Positions 47,015 to 57,527 of a stretch of 64,000 bases of DNA are shown one piece after another. Within the stretch, counting starts at the first letter, position 1; every line of letters starts with the position of its first letter. The translations under genes and the position numbers were made by a program. Source of the DNA: Rhizobium lusitanum (lineage in GTDB: Bacteria > Pseudomonadota > Alphaproteobacteria > Rhizobiales > Rhizobiaceae); NCBI RefSeq assembly GCF_014189535.1, contig NZ_CP050307.1, positions 1,922,001 through 1,986,000 on the forward strand, written 5' to 3'. The notes below the pieces were generated by a model. The model worked only from the letters and a program-made list of their open reading frames with translations. It ran no database searches and was not told where the DNA came from.

Positions 47015-48511
47015 CTATCCTTCCTGACTGGCGAGCCTGAACGGTCCCGACCGCCTCTTTCGCCTGCTCGCCCTTGCAGGTGTTTGCACATGACCCTCCT
47101 GCGGCAGGGAGATGACCGCCTTGAGGCCAGGGTCGTTGGGAGTGAGCTGAATGTCGCCGCCGTGCTGCCTTGCAATGGCGCGGGCGATCGACAAGCCCAG
47201 CCCAACACCACCGGTATCCCTGCTTCGAGAGGCCTCCAGACGGAAGAAGGGGGCGAAGACCTTCTCCCTCATGTTCTCGGGAATGCCGGGACCATTGTCT
47301 TCCACCACGATATCGATGGTGGTGGCTGAATGGAGGATATAGACCTTCGCATGGCCGCCGTAGCGCGCCGCATTTTCGGTGAGGTTTCGCACCGCGCGGC
47401 GCAGCCCGTCCGGCCGGCACCGGTAGGTCGTCTTCGGCCCCTCGATATATTCCACCGGCAGGCCGAGATCGGCAAGGTCGTCGCAGATGCTGCCGACCAG
47501 CGCCTCCAGTTCTATGGCGCGCGTTTCCTCCGCCGTGGACTCTCCGCGCGCAAAGGAAATGGCAGCCTCCGTCATGCTTTGAAGCTCGTCGATCGTCGAC
47601 AGCATCTTCTGCTGGATGTCGGCGTCCTTGACGAACTCGGCCCTGAGCCGCAACGAGGTCAGCGGCGTTCGGAGATCGTGGCCGATCGCGGCCAGCATCC
47701 GGGTGCGATCATCGACAAAGCGATGAAGACGCTCCTGCATTTTGTTGAATGCCTCGGCGGTGCGTCTGATATCGTCGGGACCGTTTTCAGGCAGAGGCGG
47801 GAGGTTTTCACCCCTGCCCAAGGCTTCCGCCGAAAGCGCGAGACGCCTCAGCGGACGCGCGATACGACTGGCGATGAACACCCCGAGGAGCGACAGGATC
47901 AGTGCGGTTGTCGTCAGCGAAGTGAGTGATTTCAAACTCCACCACTGGTCGATGTCGGCCTTGTAGAAAGCCGTGTTCAGCCAGACGCCGTCGCCAAGTT
48001 TAATCACTAGCCCATATCCATTGCGGTCGCCGAAGTAGACGAACTTGGCAGGTTGCGGCGAGCTCCATAGAACCGGCGGCGGCGTGGTCCATCTAATGGA
48101 TGCATCTGCCGCCGTCACATCTTCGGACATCAGGCGCCCTGCTTTGGGATTCGAGCGAAAACCATACTTTCCGGTGAGATCGATGAAGTTTTCGATCGGG
48201 CGGGTCAATTCCGTTGCCGCGCGGGCTCGCCATGCATTGGCGTCGGTCGGCTCTTCCGTCGAGAGCCAGAATCGGGAATAGCTGGTCTCGCTGGCAAGAA
48301 GAGCCTGCTCGCGCAGCGGTTCGGGCACGGATTCCATCAGCCGCGTGACCGAGGCGCACCTGCTGAAGAACTCGCTTTTCATCGCCGCATGCAACGCCTT
48401 GGTTCGCTCGTCCCAGGAGATCACGAATGTCAGGGCCTGCGAGACCACGAGTGCAAGCAGGGTGAACCCTATGAATTGCGCGGCAAGGCTTCTTCTCCAC
48501 CAGTAGATCAT
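47015..48511 (-). CDS. Sensor histidine kinase
   Basis: 498 residues. Transmembrane segment at about 12-32, periplasmic sensor domain to about 195, second segment at about 198-215, then HAMP (about 217-270). The HisKA box has phospho-acceptor His278 in GHDLRTPLTSLRLR, and the HATPase domain shows N-box RNLTENAARYGG, DNGPGIP and TGGVGLGLS. The start at 48511 overlaps the regulator stop by 4 nt; the earlier in-frame ATG lies inside the regulator gene. Signals to the adjacent OmpR-type regulator. Confidence 0.92.
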   Translation of the reverse strand: MIYWWRRSLAAQFIGFTLLALVVSQALTFVISWDERTKALHAAMKSEFFSRCASVTRLMESVPEPLREQALLASETSYSRFWLSTEEPTDANAWRARAATELTRPIENFIDLTGKYGFRSNPKAGRLMSEDVTAADASIRWTTPPPVLWSSPQPAKFVYFGDRNGYGLVIKLGDGVWLNTAFYKADIDQWWSLKSLTSLTTTALILSLLGVFIASRIARPLRRLALSAEALGRGENLPPLPENGPDDIRRTAEAFNKMQERLHRFVDDRTRMLAAIGHDLRTPLTSLRLRAEFVKDADIQQKMLSTIDELQSMTEAAISFARGESTAEETRAIELEALVGSICDDLADLGLPVEYIEGPKTTYRCRPDGLRRAVRNLTENAARYGGHAKVYILHSATTIDIVVEDNGPGIPENMREKVFAPFFRLEASRSRDTGGVGLGLSIARAIARQHGGDIQLTPNDPGLKAVISLPQEGHVQTPARASRRKRRSGPFRLASQEG

Positions 48512-49233
48512 TCGAACCCCACATCCACCGACAGGCTGTAACCGCCACCCCAATGCGTCTTGATGACCGACGGATTTTTCGGGTCCGGCTCGATCTTCTT
48601 GCGCAGCCGGCTCACCTGATTGTCGATGCTCCTGTCGAAAATATCGGCTGTCTTCCCGACAGTCAGGTCGAGAAGCTGCTCGCGACTGAGAACCAGGCCG
48701 GGACGTTCGAGGAACACTCTCAAAAGCCTGAACTCCGCCGTGCTGAGCGGAATACCGACGCCGTCATCTCCGGAAAGTTCCTGCCGGCCCATATTGACGC
48801 GCCAGTTCCCGACGCGGACGACCTTTGCCTTTTTCAGCGTTTCCCGTTGCTGGTGCGGCACGCTGTTTGCCCGGCGCAAGACGGCCCTGATCCGCGCCAG
48901 CAGCTCGCGTGGATTGAACGGTTTTATGAGATAGTCGTCAGCGCCGAGTTCGAGGCCGATGATGCGGTCGGTATCCTCGGTCATCGCCGTGAGGAATATA
49001 ATCGGAACATCCATCGTCGCCCGCAGGTGGCGGCAGACGGAGAGGCCATCCTCGCCGGGCATCATGACGTCGAGAACGACGAGGTCGACCGAACTGCGCT
49101 CAAGAATCCGCCTGAGTGCCGCACCACTGTCGGCCACGCTCACCTTGTAGCCCTGCTGCTCAAGATACTGGCCGACAAGGTCTCTTATGTCCGCGTGGTC
49201 ATCGACGACAGCGATATGCGCAGCTTTTTGCAT
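48508..49233 (-). CDS. OmpR/PhoB-family response regulator
   Basis: 241 residues. Receiver domain (about 6-120) with Asp11-Asp12, phospho-acceptor Asp55 (VVLDVMMPGEDG), Thr82 and Lys104 (YLIKPFNP). C-terminal winged helix (about 140-238) includes LSTAEFRLLRVFLERPGLVLSREQLL and DNQVSRLRKKIE. It lies 118 nt downstream of the RND pump stop on the same strand, so it may govern the pump or be governed with it. Confidence 0.93.
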   Translation of the reverse strand: MQKAAHIAVVDDHADIRDLVGQYLEQQGYKVSVADSGAALRRILERSSVDLVVLDVMMPGEDGLSVCRHLRATMDVPIIFLTAMTEDTDRIIGLELGADDYLIKPFNPRELLARIRAVLRRANSVPHQQRETLKKAKVVRVGNWRVNMGRQELSGDDGVGIPLSTAEFRLLRVFLERPGLVLSREQLLDLTVGKTADIFDRSIDNQVSRLRKKIEPDPKNPSVIKTHWGGGYSLSVDVGFE

Positions 49234-49351
49234 ATACAGTTTCCACCATGTTGAGCCACTTTACAAAAGCACGGCCCAGTCCGCATCGAAAAAAGTGTAT
49301 CAAAGTTTCACAATGACCGCCCGGTTGCGACCCGCACGGCAGGCAGCGATA

Positions 49352-52300
49352 TCAAGTTTCATGGATACCGGAGGCCGTCACATCGGTAGGCTCCGGCTCG
49401 CGCACAAGTGGGCTCTTCTCCGGCTTGCGGAGGAAGCCAACGACGAAGGTGAAAAATACCGGCACGAAGAAGATGGCGAGCAGGGTTGCGGAAATCATGC
49501 CGCCGAGCACACCGGTTCCGATGGCGTTCTGGCTCGCCGCACTTGCGCCCGTTGCGATCGCCAGCGGCACCACACCCAATGTGAAGGCAAGCGAGGTCAT
49601 CAGGATCGGCCGGAACCTCATCCGCGCAGCCTCGATCGCAGCCTCCCGCGCCGAGCGCCCCTCCGCGACGAGATCTTTTGCGAATTCGACGATGAGGATC
49701 GCGTTCTTGGCCGAAAGGCCGATGATGGCGATAAGACCGACGAGGAAATAGATATCGTTCGGCAACCCGCGCAGCATCACCGCCAGGACCGAGCCCAGCA
49801 CGCCGAGCGGCACAACAAGCATGACCGACAGGGGGATCGACCAGCTTTCGTAAAGGGCCGCCAGCAGGAGGAAGACGAAGAGAACGCTGAGGCCGATCAA
49901 GAAAGGCGCCTGCGATCCAGACTGGATTTCCTGGAAGGATTGCCCGGTCCATTCGAAGCCGAAGCCCGCCGGCAGTTGTTGCGACAGCCGCTCCATTTCG
50001 GCGATGGCATCTCCCGAGGAATATCCGGCCGCCGCCTGTCCGCCGATACGGGTCGAGGGATAGCCGTTATAGCCGACCACCTGCGATGGACCTCGGACCC
50101 AGTCGATCGATGCAAAAGCGGACAGAGGGACCATGCTGCCATGACTGTTCCTGACGTTCAGCCTCAGCAGGTCCTGTGACTGCATGCGCTGCACGGCGTC
50201 CGCCTGCACGGTCACGCGCTGCATCCGGCCGGCATTCGGATAATCGTTGATATAGGACGACCCGAAGTTCGCCGACAGCGTGGCGTTGATGTCGCTGAAG
50301 CCGACGCCGAAGGCGTTTGCCTTCTCGCGGTCGATCATCAGGTTGATCTGCGCGGCATCCGGCAGGCCCTCGACACGAACCCCGGCAAGAACGGGACTGG
50401 CCCGGGCCGCATTCAGCAATTGCGCCGAGGCCGCGGCAAGCGCCGTCTGCCCTGCACCTGATCGATCCTGAAGGCGATAGGCAAATCCATTCGAGGTGCC
50501 GAGACCCTGGATCGGCGGCGGCGAGAGCGCGCGCACCGAGGCATCGCGGATCGCGGCAAATTTCGCATTCACCCGCGCGGCGATCGCGGCGGCGGAATCG
50601 CTCGGGCCGCGCTCGCTCCAATCCTTCAGCGTGATGAAGGCAAGGCCGGCATTTTGCCCAGACCCGGAATAGGAAAAGCCCGAGACGGCGACGACATTCC
50701 TGATGGCGGCTTCATCCATAAGTATCCGTTCCATCTGCCTGATCGCCTCGCGCGTCCTGTCGGTGCTTGCTTCGGCGGGCGCCTGCAGTTCGGCGATCAG
50801 GTAGCCCTGGTCCTCGTTCGGCAGAAACGAGTTCGGCAATTGCAGGTAAGCCCATCCGAGCCCGCCGAGCAGGGCAAGATAAATGAGCATGAAGCGGCCG
50901 GCGCGTCTGACCGTTGCCCCGACGCCGACCGAATAGCGCCGCGTCAGGCTGTCGAAGCCGCGATTGAACCAGCGGAAAAAGAAGGTCCTGCGTTCGCGCC
51001 CGTGGGAGACCGGCTTCAGGAAGGATGCGCAGAGTGCGGGCGTGAAGGTCAGCGCCAGCAGGCCGGAGAACAGGATCGAGACGACCATGGTCAGGCTGAA
51101 CTGCTGGTAAATGACCCCGACAGCTCCGGGGAAAAATGCCATCGGAATGAAGACCGCTGTCAGGACGAGGGTAATGCCGATGATCGCGCCTGTGATCTGC
51201 GACATCGCCTTCTTCGTCGCCTCCTTCGGCGACAGTTTTTCCTCGGCCATGATGCGCTCGACATTCTCGACCACGACGATGGCGTCATCGACGAGAATGC
51301 CGATCGCCAGCACCATAGCGAACATGGTGAGCACGTTGATCGAGAAGCCGGCGGCATACATTACCGCGCATGCGCCGAGAAGTGCTACCGGGACGACGAG
51401 TGTCGGAATGATGGTGTAGCGGATGTTCTGTAGAAACAGGAACATGACGATGAAGACGAGGACGATCGCCTCGAGCAGCGTGTGCACGACCTTCTCGATG
51501 GAAACCTCGACGAAAGGCGTGGTGTCGTAGGACACCTCGTAGCTGAGGCCAGGCGGGAAATAGCGGGAGAGATCCTCCATGGTCGCGCGGACCTGCTCGG
51601 CCGTGGCAAGGGCGTTGCCAGTCGGCGTCAGCTGGATGCCGACATTCGCGCTTGGCTGACCGTTGAGGCGGCTCGCGAAATTATAATTCTCTCCGCCGAC
51701 TTCGACCCGCGCAACGTCGCGCAGCCGCACCGCCGAACCGTCCGGATTTGCGCGAAGGACAATCCCGCCGAATTCCTGTGGCGACCGCAACTGCCCCTGG
51801 ACATTGACGATGGCCGATGTCTGCTGGCCGGGCAAATTCGGGCTGGCGCCAACGCGCCCCGCTGTGACCTGAGCATTCTGCGCGGTGATCGCATTGGTGA
51901 TATCCGCCGCCGTCAGGTTGAGGCCGAGCATCCTGTCCGGATCCATCCAGATACGCATGGAGCGCTGCGTGGCGAAGAGCTGCGCATTGCCGACACCCGG
52001 AACGCGCCGCAATTCCCCGATGACGTTTCTGCTCAGATAGTCGCCGAGACCGACCGCATCCGTCCTGCCGTCCTCTGAACGCAGCACGACCATCATCAGG
52101 AACGAGGTTCCGGCCCGATCCACCCTGATGCCCTGCTGCGTCACCGCACTCGGCAGGCGTGGCTCGACACGGGCAATGCGGTTCTGCACCTCAACCTGCG
52201 CCTCGCCGACATTCGTTCCCGTCTCGAAGGTGACGTTGAGCGCGATGCGGCCGGAGGCTTCCGACACGGATTCGAAATAGAGCAGCCCCGGAACGCCATT

Positions 52301-52507
52301 CAGCTCCTCCTCGATGGGACGGGTGACCGACTGGTAGATGTCCTCCGGCGTGGCGCCAGGATAGTTCGTCGAGACCGTGATCTGCGGCGGCGCGACCTGT
52401 GGATAGCGCGCAATCGGCATGAGCGGCAGGGTGAGGATGCCCGCAAGCGTGATGAAGATCGCCACGACCCAGGCAAAGATCGGGCGGTCGATGAAGAAAT
52501 TGGCCAT
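49352..52507 (-). CDS. RND efflux pump, inner-membrane transporter (HAE1/AcrB family)
   Basis: 1051 residues, full length. Twelve membrane helices with two large periplasmic loops. Proton-relay acidic pair in IGILVDDAIVVVENVERIM (TM4) and Lys in GLSAKNAILIVEFAKD (TM10). The N-terminal MANFFIDRPIFAWVVAIFITLAG is typical. It pumps drugs or other amphiphiles out of the inner membrane or periplasm as a trimer with the adaptor encoded 9 nt upstream. No outer-membrane TolC-type gene is adjacent. Confidence 0.96.
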   Translation of the reverse strand: MANFFIDRPIFAWVVAIFITLAGILTLPLMPIARYPQVAPPQITVSTNYPGATPEDIYQSVTRPIEEELNGVPGLLYFESVSEASGRIALNVTFETGTNVGEAQVEVQNRIARVEPRLPSAVTQQGIRVDRAGTSFLMMVVLRSEDGRTDAVGLGDYLSRNVIGELRRVPGVGNAQLFATQRSMRIWMDPDRMLGLNLTAADITNAITAQNAQVTAGRVGASPNLPGQQTSAIVNVQGQLRSPQEFGGIVLRANPDGSAVRLRDVARVEVGGENYNFASRLNGQPSANVGIQLTPTGNALATAEQVRATMEDLSRYFPPGLSYEVSYDTTPFVEVSIEKVVHTLLEAIVLVFIVMFLFLQNIRYTIIPTLVVPVALLGACAVMYAAGFSINVLTMFAMVLAIGILVDDAIVVVENVERIMAEEKLSPKEATKKAMSQITGAIIGITLVLTAVFIPMAFFPGAVGVIYQQFSLTMVVSILFSGLLALTFTPALCASFLKPVSHGRERRTFFFRWFNRGFDSLTRRYSVGVGATVRRAGRFMLIYLALLGGLGWAYLQLPNSFLPNEDQGYLIAELQAPAEASTDRTREAIRQMERILMDEAAIRNVVAVSGFSYSGSGQNAGLAFITLKDWSERGPSDSAAAIAARVNAKFAAIRDASVRALSPPPIQGLGTSNGFAYRLQDRSGAGQTALAAASAQLLNAARASPVLAGVRVEGLPDAAQINLMIDREKANAFGVGFSDINATLSANFGSSYINDYPNAGRMQRVTVQADAVQRMQSQDLLRLNVRNSHGSMVPLSAFASIDWVRGPSQVVGYNGYPSTRIGGQAAAGYSSGDAIAEMERLSQQLPAGFGFEWTGQSFQEIQSGSQAPFLIGLSVLFVFLLLAALYESWSIPLSVMLVVPLGVLGSVLAVMLRGLPNDIYFLVGLIAIIGLSAKNAILIVEFAKDLVAEGRSAREAAIEAARMRFRPILMTSLAFTLGVVPLAIATGASAASQNAIGTGVLGGMISATLLAIFFVPVFFTFVVGFLRKPEKSPLVREPEPTDVTASGIHET

Positions 52508-52516
52508 GAAGGCACC

Positions 52517-53729
52517 TTATCTTTGCAGGGGCAGATTGGCTTGGGCGGCTACGCGCTCGGCCGTTTCCGCGGTCGGTTTGGCGGCGGCGACGGCGGGATC
52601 GGTCCAGGGCTGGGGCGCCACCGTCGCGCCGGCGCGTGCCCGCTGGAAGCCGTCGACGACGACGCGGTCTCCGGCTTGAATGCCCTGATCTATGATCCAG
52701 CGCTGGCCGATCGCGCGGCCAACCGCAACGCTGCGCTGCTCGAGCTTGTTCTCATTCGCGATGACGAGAAGGCTTGCATTGCCGGCCGCGTCCCTCTGGA
52801 CAGCCTGTTGCGGGACCGCAAGGCCCGCGTTCCGGGTCCCTTGCGCGACCTCGACGCGCACATACATGCCAGGCAGCAGTTCGCCGTCGGGATTTGGAAA
52901 CTCGCCCCGAAGAGTGACTTGCCCGGTGGTCGCATCGACGGCCGCCTCCGAAAACAGAACCCGGCCGGGATGCGGGTATTCCGTGCCATCATCGAGACGC
53001 AACCCGACGCGAGCCTCGTTGGACCCTGCGGTCAGGCTGCCATTGGCGAACGCCTTGCGGAGACGGTTGAGATCGGCCGCCGGTTGGGTAAAGTCGGCAT
53101 AGATCGGGTTCAGTTGCTGGATCGTCGCCAGATTTTCCGAGCCGTTGGCCGAGACCAGCGCGCCCTCGGTGATCAGCGCACGCCCGATCCGGCCGGAGAT
53201 CGGCGCCGTCACATTGGAATATTGCAGGTTAAGCTTGGCCGAGACGAGCCCCGCCTCGGCGACGGCGACATCCGCATCGGCCTGCGCCAGCCGGGCGACG
53301 GCGGAATCATAATCCTGCCGGCTGGTGACATTCGACTTGCGAAGCTGTTCCTGCCGCTCGGCGGTCTGTCTCGCATCCAGTTGCACCGCCTTTGCCCGAC
53401 GCAGGGTGGCTTCGGCACTGTCGACCTGGGCCTTGAAGGGCGCCGGGTCGATTCTATAGAGCACGTCTCCCTGGCTTACCGTTGCGCCCTGCTGAAAGAC
53501 CTGTTCGGTGACGATACCCGAAACGCGCGGCCTGACCTCTGCCACTCTCGTGGCGGTCACCCGGCCGGGAAGCTCGGTGGTCATCGGCAGCGCCTCTGGG
53601 GGAAACCGTGATGAAGCCGACGGCTGGCGGCGGCGGGGTCTGTGGAGCGGAAGCCTCGCCCCGTTCGCACGCGCTCAGGCTCAAGGTCGTTATAGAAGCG
53701 GCAGCCAAGCGGACGAATAGCATGCGCAT
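52517..53729 (-). CDS. RND periplasmic adaptor lipoprotein (single-base frameshift)
   Basis: HlyD/AcrA-type membrane-fusion protein. The ATG at 53729 (GGAG six nt upstream) opens a lipoprotein signal (LAAASITTLSLSAC) continuing to PPPPAVGFITVSP. The frame then breaks at the five-base G tract 53598-53602 (C5 in sense). The rest (MTTELPGRVTATRVAEVRPRVSGIV, coiled-coil hairpin, beta-barrel) is in another frame. Removing one base reads VSPEALPMTTELPGRV and gives 403 residues, the family length. Without the fix only an unexported 355-residue form starts at 53584. Confidence 0.87.
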
Positions 53730-54269
53730 ATGGAACTCCATATCAGATGGACGGGGATGGCGATCAGCGATAGCCGGCGGGCATTAGCGATCGCGCCGGC
53801 GCTGGCCGACAGCCGGCTCCCCCTCAAATCGCGCGGCCGATACTTTGCATTTCAAAAGGTATGAGGTCGGAACCATCGTGCTCAACTCCGTCGACATCGT
53901 GGGGACTTTGGAGCCGGCAAACTACACGGCGGCTGTCGCAAGGATGTGCCCGGCACGGGCCAATTTGTAACAAGCTGTCGCAACTTTATCGCATCTGCCG
54001 CGCGCGCCGATGCTGCGACGCAGCAAGAGCCGCGCACCGTGACGACAAGGGCCAAAGCAGAGCCGTGCCCCTGAAAAGCATGGAACCTAGCGATGCATTG
54101 CTTCAGGTATTATCAGGATGAGCCTGTCTTCACGCCTTGGGCGAGCGGCGCCCTACTCCGCGACATGCGTCTACATCTTCGGCACAAAGCTGCGACATGC
54201 CTGGCCTATCTTCCGGTTCGAACTTCACTGCGCGTTCGGCAATGTCGAAACCAACAGGAGGATAAGAAA
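53730..54269. other. Intergenic region between RND operon and small gene
   Basis: 540 nt. It should contain the RND operon promoter (minus) and that of the genes at 54270 onward. Short frames here have no start signals or protein-like make-up. No TetR/MarR-type repressor gene, often found at this position for RND pumps, is present. Confidence 0.45.
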
Positions 54270-54491
54270 TTGGCCATTGAGCTATCGCAAATCGCAATAT
54301 TGCGCAGAGTGCTCGAAGACTTCTGCTCCCGCCACGATCTGAGGCTCTCCGACCAACCCGCGATCATCGCCGCACGGGAACTCATGAGATTTGCGGACGA
54401 AGGTGAAAGCGATCCCGCAAATCTCACACTCCGTCTCGACGAGACGATGCCCTCACATCTTCATCGCGAACCACTGTCCGCAAGGGCATAA
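54270..54491 (+). CDS. Small conserved-looking helical protein, TTG start
   Basis: 73 residues beginning LAIELSQIAILRRVLEDFCSRHD (first residue Met in vivo) and continuing RLSDQPAIIAARELMRFADEGESDP. A very strong AGGAGG stands 8 nt upstream of the TTG. Upstream in-frame codons from 54093 lack protein-like composition. Predicted helical and soluble; such short proteins occur in Rhizobiaceae. Function unknown. Confidence 0.55.
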   Translation: MAIELSQIAILRRVLEDFCSRHDLRLSDQPAIIAARELMRFADEGESDPANLTLRLDETMPSHLHREPLSARA

Positions 54492-54589
54492 GCATGCGTT
54501 CAACGATGTTCGACCGATGCGGCCCATGCTCTGAAATACATGGATGATCTGGCCGCTCGCAACGAACTTCTGAAAAGGAAAGTAAGAGT

Positions 54590-55168
54590 ATGCCGCTTTC
54601 TCGCCGTACTATGCTCACCTCGATGGCCGCTATGGCGGTCATTCCGAGCTGGAGCTTCGCAGCGGAACCCCGCAGGATATTGCTCGCCTACTATTCCTAT
54701 ACGGGGAACACCAGATCGGTTGCGGAAAAGCTCCAGGCGCATGTAGGTGCGCAGCTTCTCGAGATCAAAATGGCAGACCCCTACCCCTCCGACATCCGCA
54801 AGGCGACGGAGCGATCGAGACATGAGCTTGAAAGCGGCGAGCTTCCCGCATTGCTAGGCTACCCCTACGACGTGTCGGATTATGATCTGATCCTTGTCGG
54901 AGGCCCGGTGTGGTGGAACACCGTCGCGGCACCCGTCATGAGCTTTCTCGAGCGGACGGACTTCCGTGGCCGGAGCGTCGGCCTCTTCGCCACCTACGCG
55001 CTCACCCCTTCACACTATGAGAGCAACTTCGCGGCCCAGGCCCACAACGCATCCTTCCTGCCGGATCTGATGGTCAACGAGTTCGATCTTGCAAACGGAC
55101 AGGCTGGAGATGCGATAACTTCCTGGGCATCCCATTACCTGCTCAAGGATAGGCCACGAGCGTTGTGA
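54590..55168 (+). CDS. Flavodoxin-family protein with Tat-like signal
   Basis: 192 residues. The N-terminal SRRTMLTSMAAMAVIPSWSFAA is a Tat-like signal. The flavodoxin_4-type domain has the FMN phosphate loop YYSYTGNTRSVAEKL near residue 33, DYDLILVGGPVWWNTVAAPVMSFLE near 102 and FATYAL near 138. It probably binds FMN and may act in the periplasm as a reductase or electron carrier, which would be unusual for classical flavodoxins. No obvious partner adjacent. Confidence 0.82.
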   Translation: MPLSRRTMLTSMAAMAVIPSWSFAAEPRRILLAYYSYTGNTRSVAEKLQAHVGAQLLEIKMADPYPSDIRKATERSRHELESGELPALLGYPYDVSDYDLILVGGPVWWNTVAAPVMSFLERTDFRGRSVGLFATYALTPSHYESNFAAQAHNASFLPDLMVNEFDLANGQAGDAITSWASHYLLKDRPRAL

Positions 55169-55446
55169 CGGTAACGTCATGCGCAATCACGCGAAGTGCC
55201 TCATTGCCGTTTTCAGAATGGGGGTTCATTCAATCCCGTATAAGTGCTCGATGAATGAGGTGATGGGCCAGACAAGGATTTCGATCCGATCCCTGCCGCC
55301 TGCCGACCCTTAAATGCCGGTCGTGTACGGGGACATTCTGGAAATCTTTCCAGAGAGAGTGCATCCGTGCAGTTGCCAAAAAACCATAATTGTTCCACCA
55401 AGATCACAGATTAAACATTCAACGTTGAGAATCGGATCAAAGCTTA

Positions 55447-57527
55447 ATGCGTATACAATACGGTTTCCTCTGCCTGTTCCTGGCAATTGCTCCGTCGGCA
55501 TACGCTCTGGAAGCCGGTTCGCCACCAATTTTGACGCCCCTAGAGCAACAGGGGCAGGCCGCTCATTTGAGCGCACAATTTTTGACGCGCTACCACTACA
55601 GGCCCGTTCCACTTGATGATGCCTTGTCGGTCAAGGTCATGAACCGGTTTATCAAGTCTCTGGATCCGGACCGTGTCCTCTTCCTGCAAACGGATATCGA
55701 CAAGTTCATGGCGGGCAGCACCAAGATCGATGACGCCATCGATCAGGAAGATTTGAATATCCCATTTTCTATTTTCAACGTTTATGAGCAGCGCGTCGTC
55801 GATCGCATGAGCTACGCGCGCGGCCTGCTTGGCCAGAAGTTCGACTTCAGCGTGCAGGAAGACTATCCCCTGATCCGCGACAAGGAGCCTTGGCCGCAAT
55901 CCGACGCGGAAAGCAATGAACTGTGGCGCAAACGCGTCAAGAGCGACTGGCTACGCTTGAAACTGGCGGGCAAGGCCGACGCTGCTATTCGCGATACACT
56001 CGACAAACGCTACAAAAACTCGCTCGAGCGCGCCTACAAGTACAAGAGCGACGATGTGTTCCAGTCATTCATGGACGCCTATACAACGTCGATCGACCCG
56101 CACACCGACTATTTCGGCGCGACCGCTTCAGCTGAATTCGATATTTCCATGAAGCTTTCGCTGGTCGGTATCGGCGCGGTACTGCAGGAAAGAGATGACT
56201 ACACGACGATCCGTGAGCTCGTGCCCGGTGGCCCGGCGCAATTGTCCGGCAAGCTTGCGGTCGGTGACCGCATTACCGGTGTTGGTCAAGGCGAGCACGG
56301 TGCGATAAAGGAAGTGGTCGGTACGCGCCTTGATGAAATCGTGCAAATGATCCGGGGGCAAAAGATTCTGTCGTGCGCCTGGACATCTTGCCGGCGGATG
56401 CCGGAGCCGATGGTAAACATCGCCTCATCAGCCTCGTGCGCGATAAGATCAGCCTTGAAAAGCAGGCTGCCCAGAAGACCATCCTGTCGGTAAAGGATGG
56501 CGACACCACGCGCAAAATCGGCGTGATCACTCTGCCGGCGTTCTATGAGGATTTCGAAGCGCGTCGAAAAGGCGACAAGGATTACAGAAGCGCAAGCCGC
56601 GATGTCGCCAAGCTTCTTACTGAGCTCAACCAAGACAAGGTCGATGGCGTTCTGATCGACTTACGCAACAATGGCGGCGGTTCGTTGTCCGAAGCGATCG
56701 ATTTGACCGGCCTGTTCGTTGGCAAAGGTCCTGTGGTTCAGCAGCGCGATGCAGACGGTAAGGTGGATGTAGAAAGCGATGATCTTCCCGTGCCTGCCTG
56801 GACTGGTCCGGTTGGCGTGTTGATCAATCGCGGCTCGGCGTCCGCATCCGAGATTTTTGCCGCGGCGATACAGGACTATGGTCGAGGGGTGATTGTCGGA
56901 GAACCCAGTTTTGGTAAGGGCACCGTGCAAACCGTGGTCAATCTTGACCAGGTGGCCCGCAACAGCAAGCCGAAATTTGGCGAGCTGAAATTGACGGTTG
57001 CCCAGTTTTTCCGTGTCAATGGCGGCACCACACAGCTGCGCGGCGTGACACCTGACATCAGCCTGCCGGGCCTTTCGGACCCCAAGACCTTTGGTGAGGC
57101 AAGCTATGACAATGCTCTGCCATGGACCGAGGTCAAGCCAGCAAACTATAAGCCCGATGGCGATGTAAGGGCATTGCTGCCGCAACTGCAAAGTCGCCAC
57201 GATGCCCGGGTGCGGGGCGATCGGGATTTCCAGCGCTTCGTGGAAGACATTGCCGAACTGAAGGCGCAGCGCGAGAAACGGGTTATCTCCCTCAATGAAA
57301 CCGAACGTCGCAATGAAATGACTGCCCAGGCAAATCGTCTCAAGTCGCGCGAACAGATAAACGATGGCGTGGACACTGGCGGAGACGATGGCCTGCAGGC
57401 AAACGAGCGTAGCCTGAGTGCCGACATTGCCCTTGAAAAAGCCCGCAAGAGCGCGAAAGACGTCCTCTTGAACGAGGCCGCCTCCATTCTCGCCGATGAG
57501 GCGGATCTGCAGACAGGCACGCGCTGA
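55447..57527 (+). CDS. prc: Tail-specific protease Prc/Tsp (single-base frameshift)
   Basis: Periplasmic C-terminal-processing serine protease. Signal peptide (FLCLFLAIAPSAYA), N-terminal helical region, PDZ domain at about 230-305, S41 domain with Ser in INRGSASASEIFAAA and Lys in GEPSFGKGTVQ, and a DUF3340-like C-terminus (NETERRNEMTAQANRLK). The frame breaks at the G5 tract 56354-56358 within MIRG. One more G joins the frames (RGAKDSVVRLDILPADAG) into 693 residues, the normal length. The DUF3340 architecture is typical of gamma/betaproteobacteria, so acquisition by transfer is likely. No clear promoter in the 278-nt gap upstream. Confidence 0.87.

Noticed and set aside
52523..53611. 362-codon open frame on the plus strand
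   Set aside because: Antisense to the RND adaptor.
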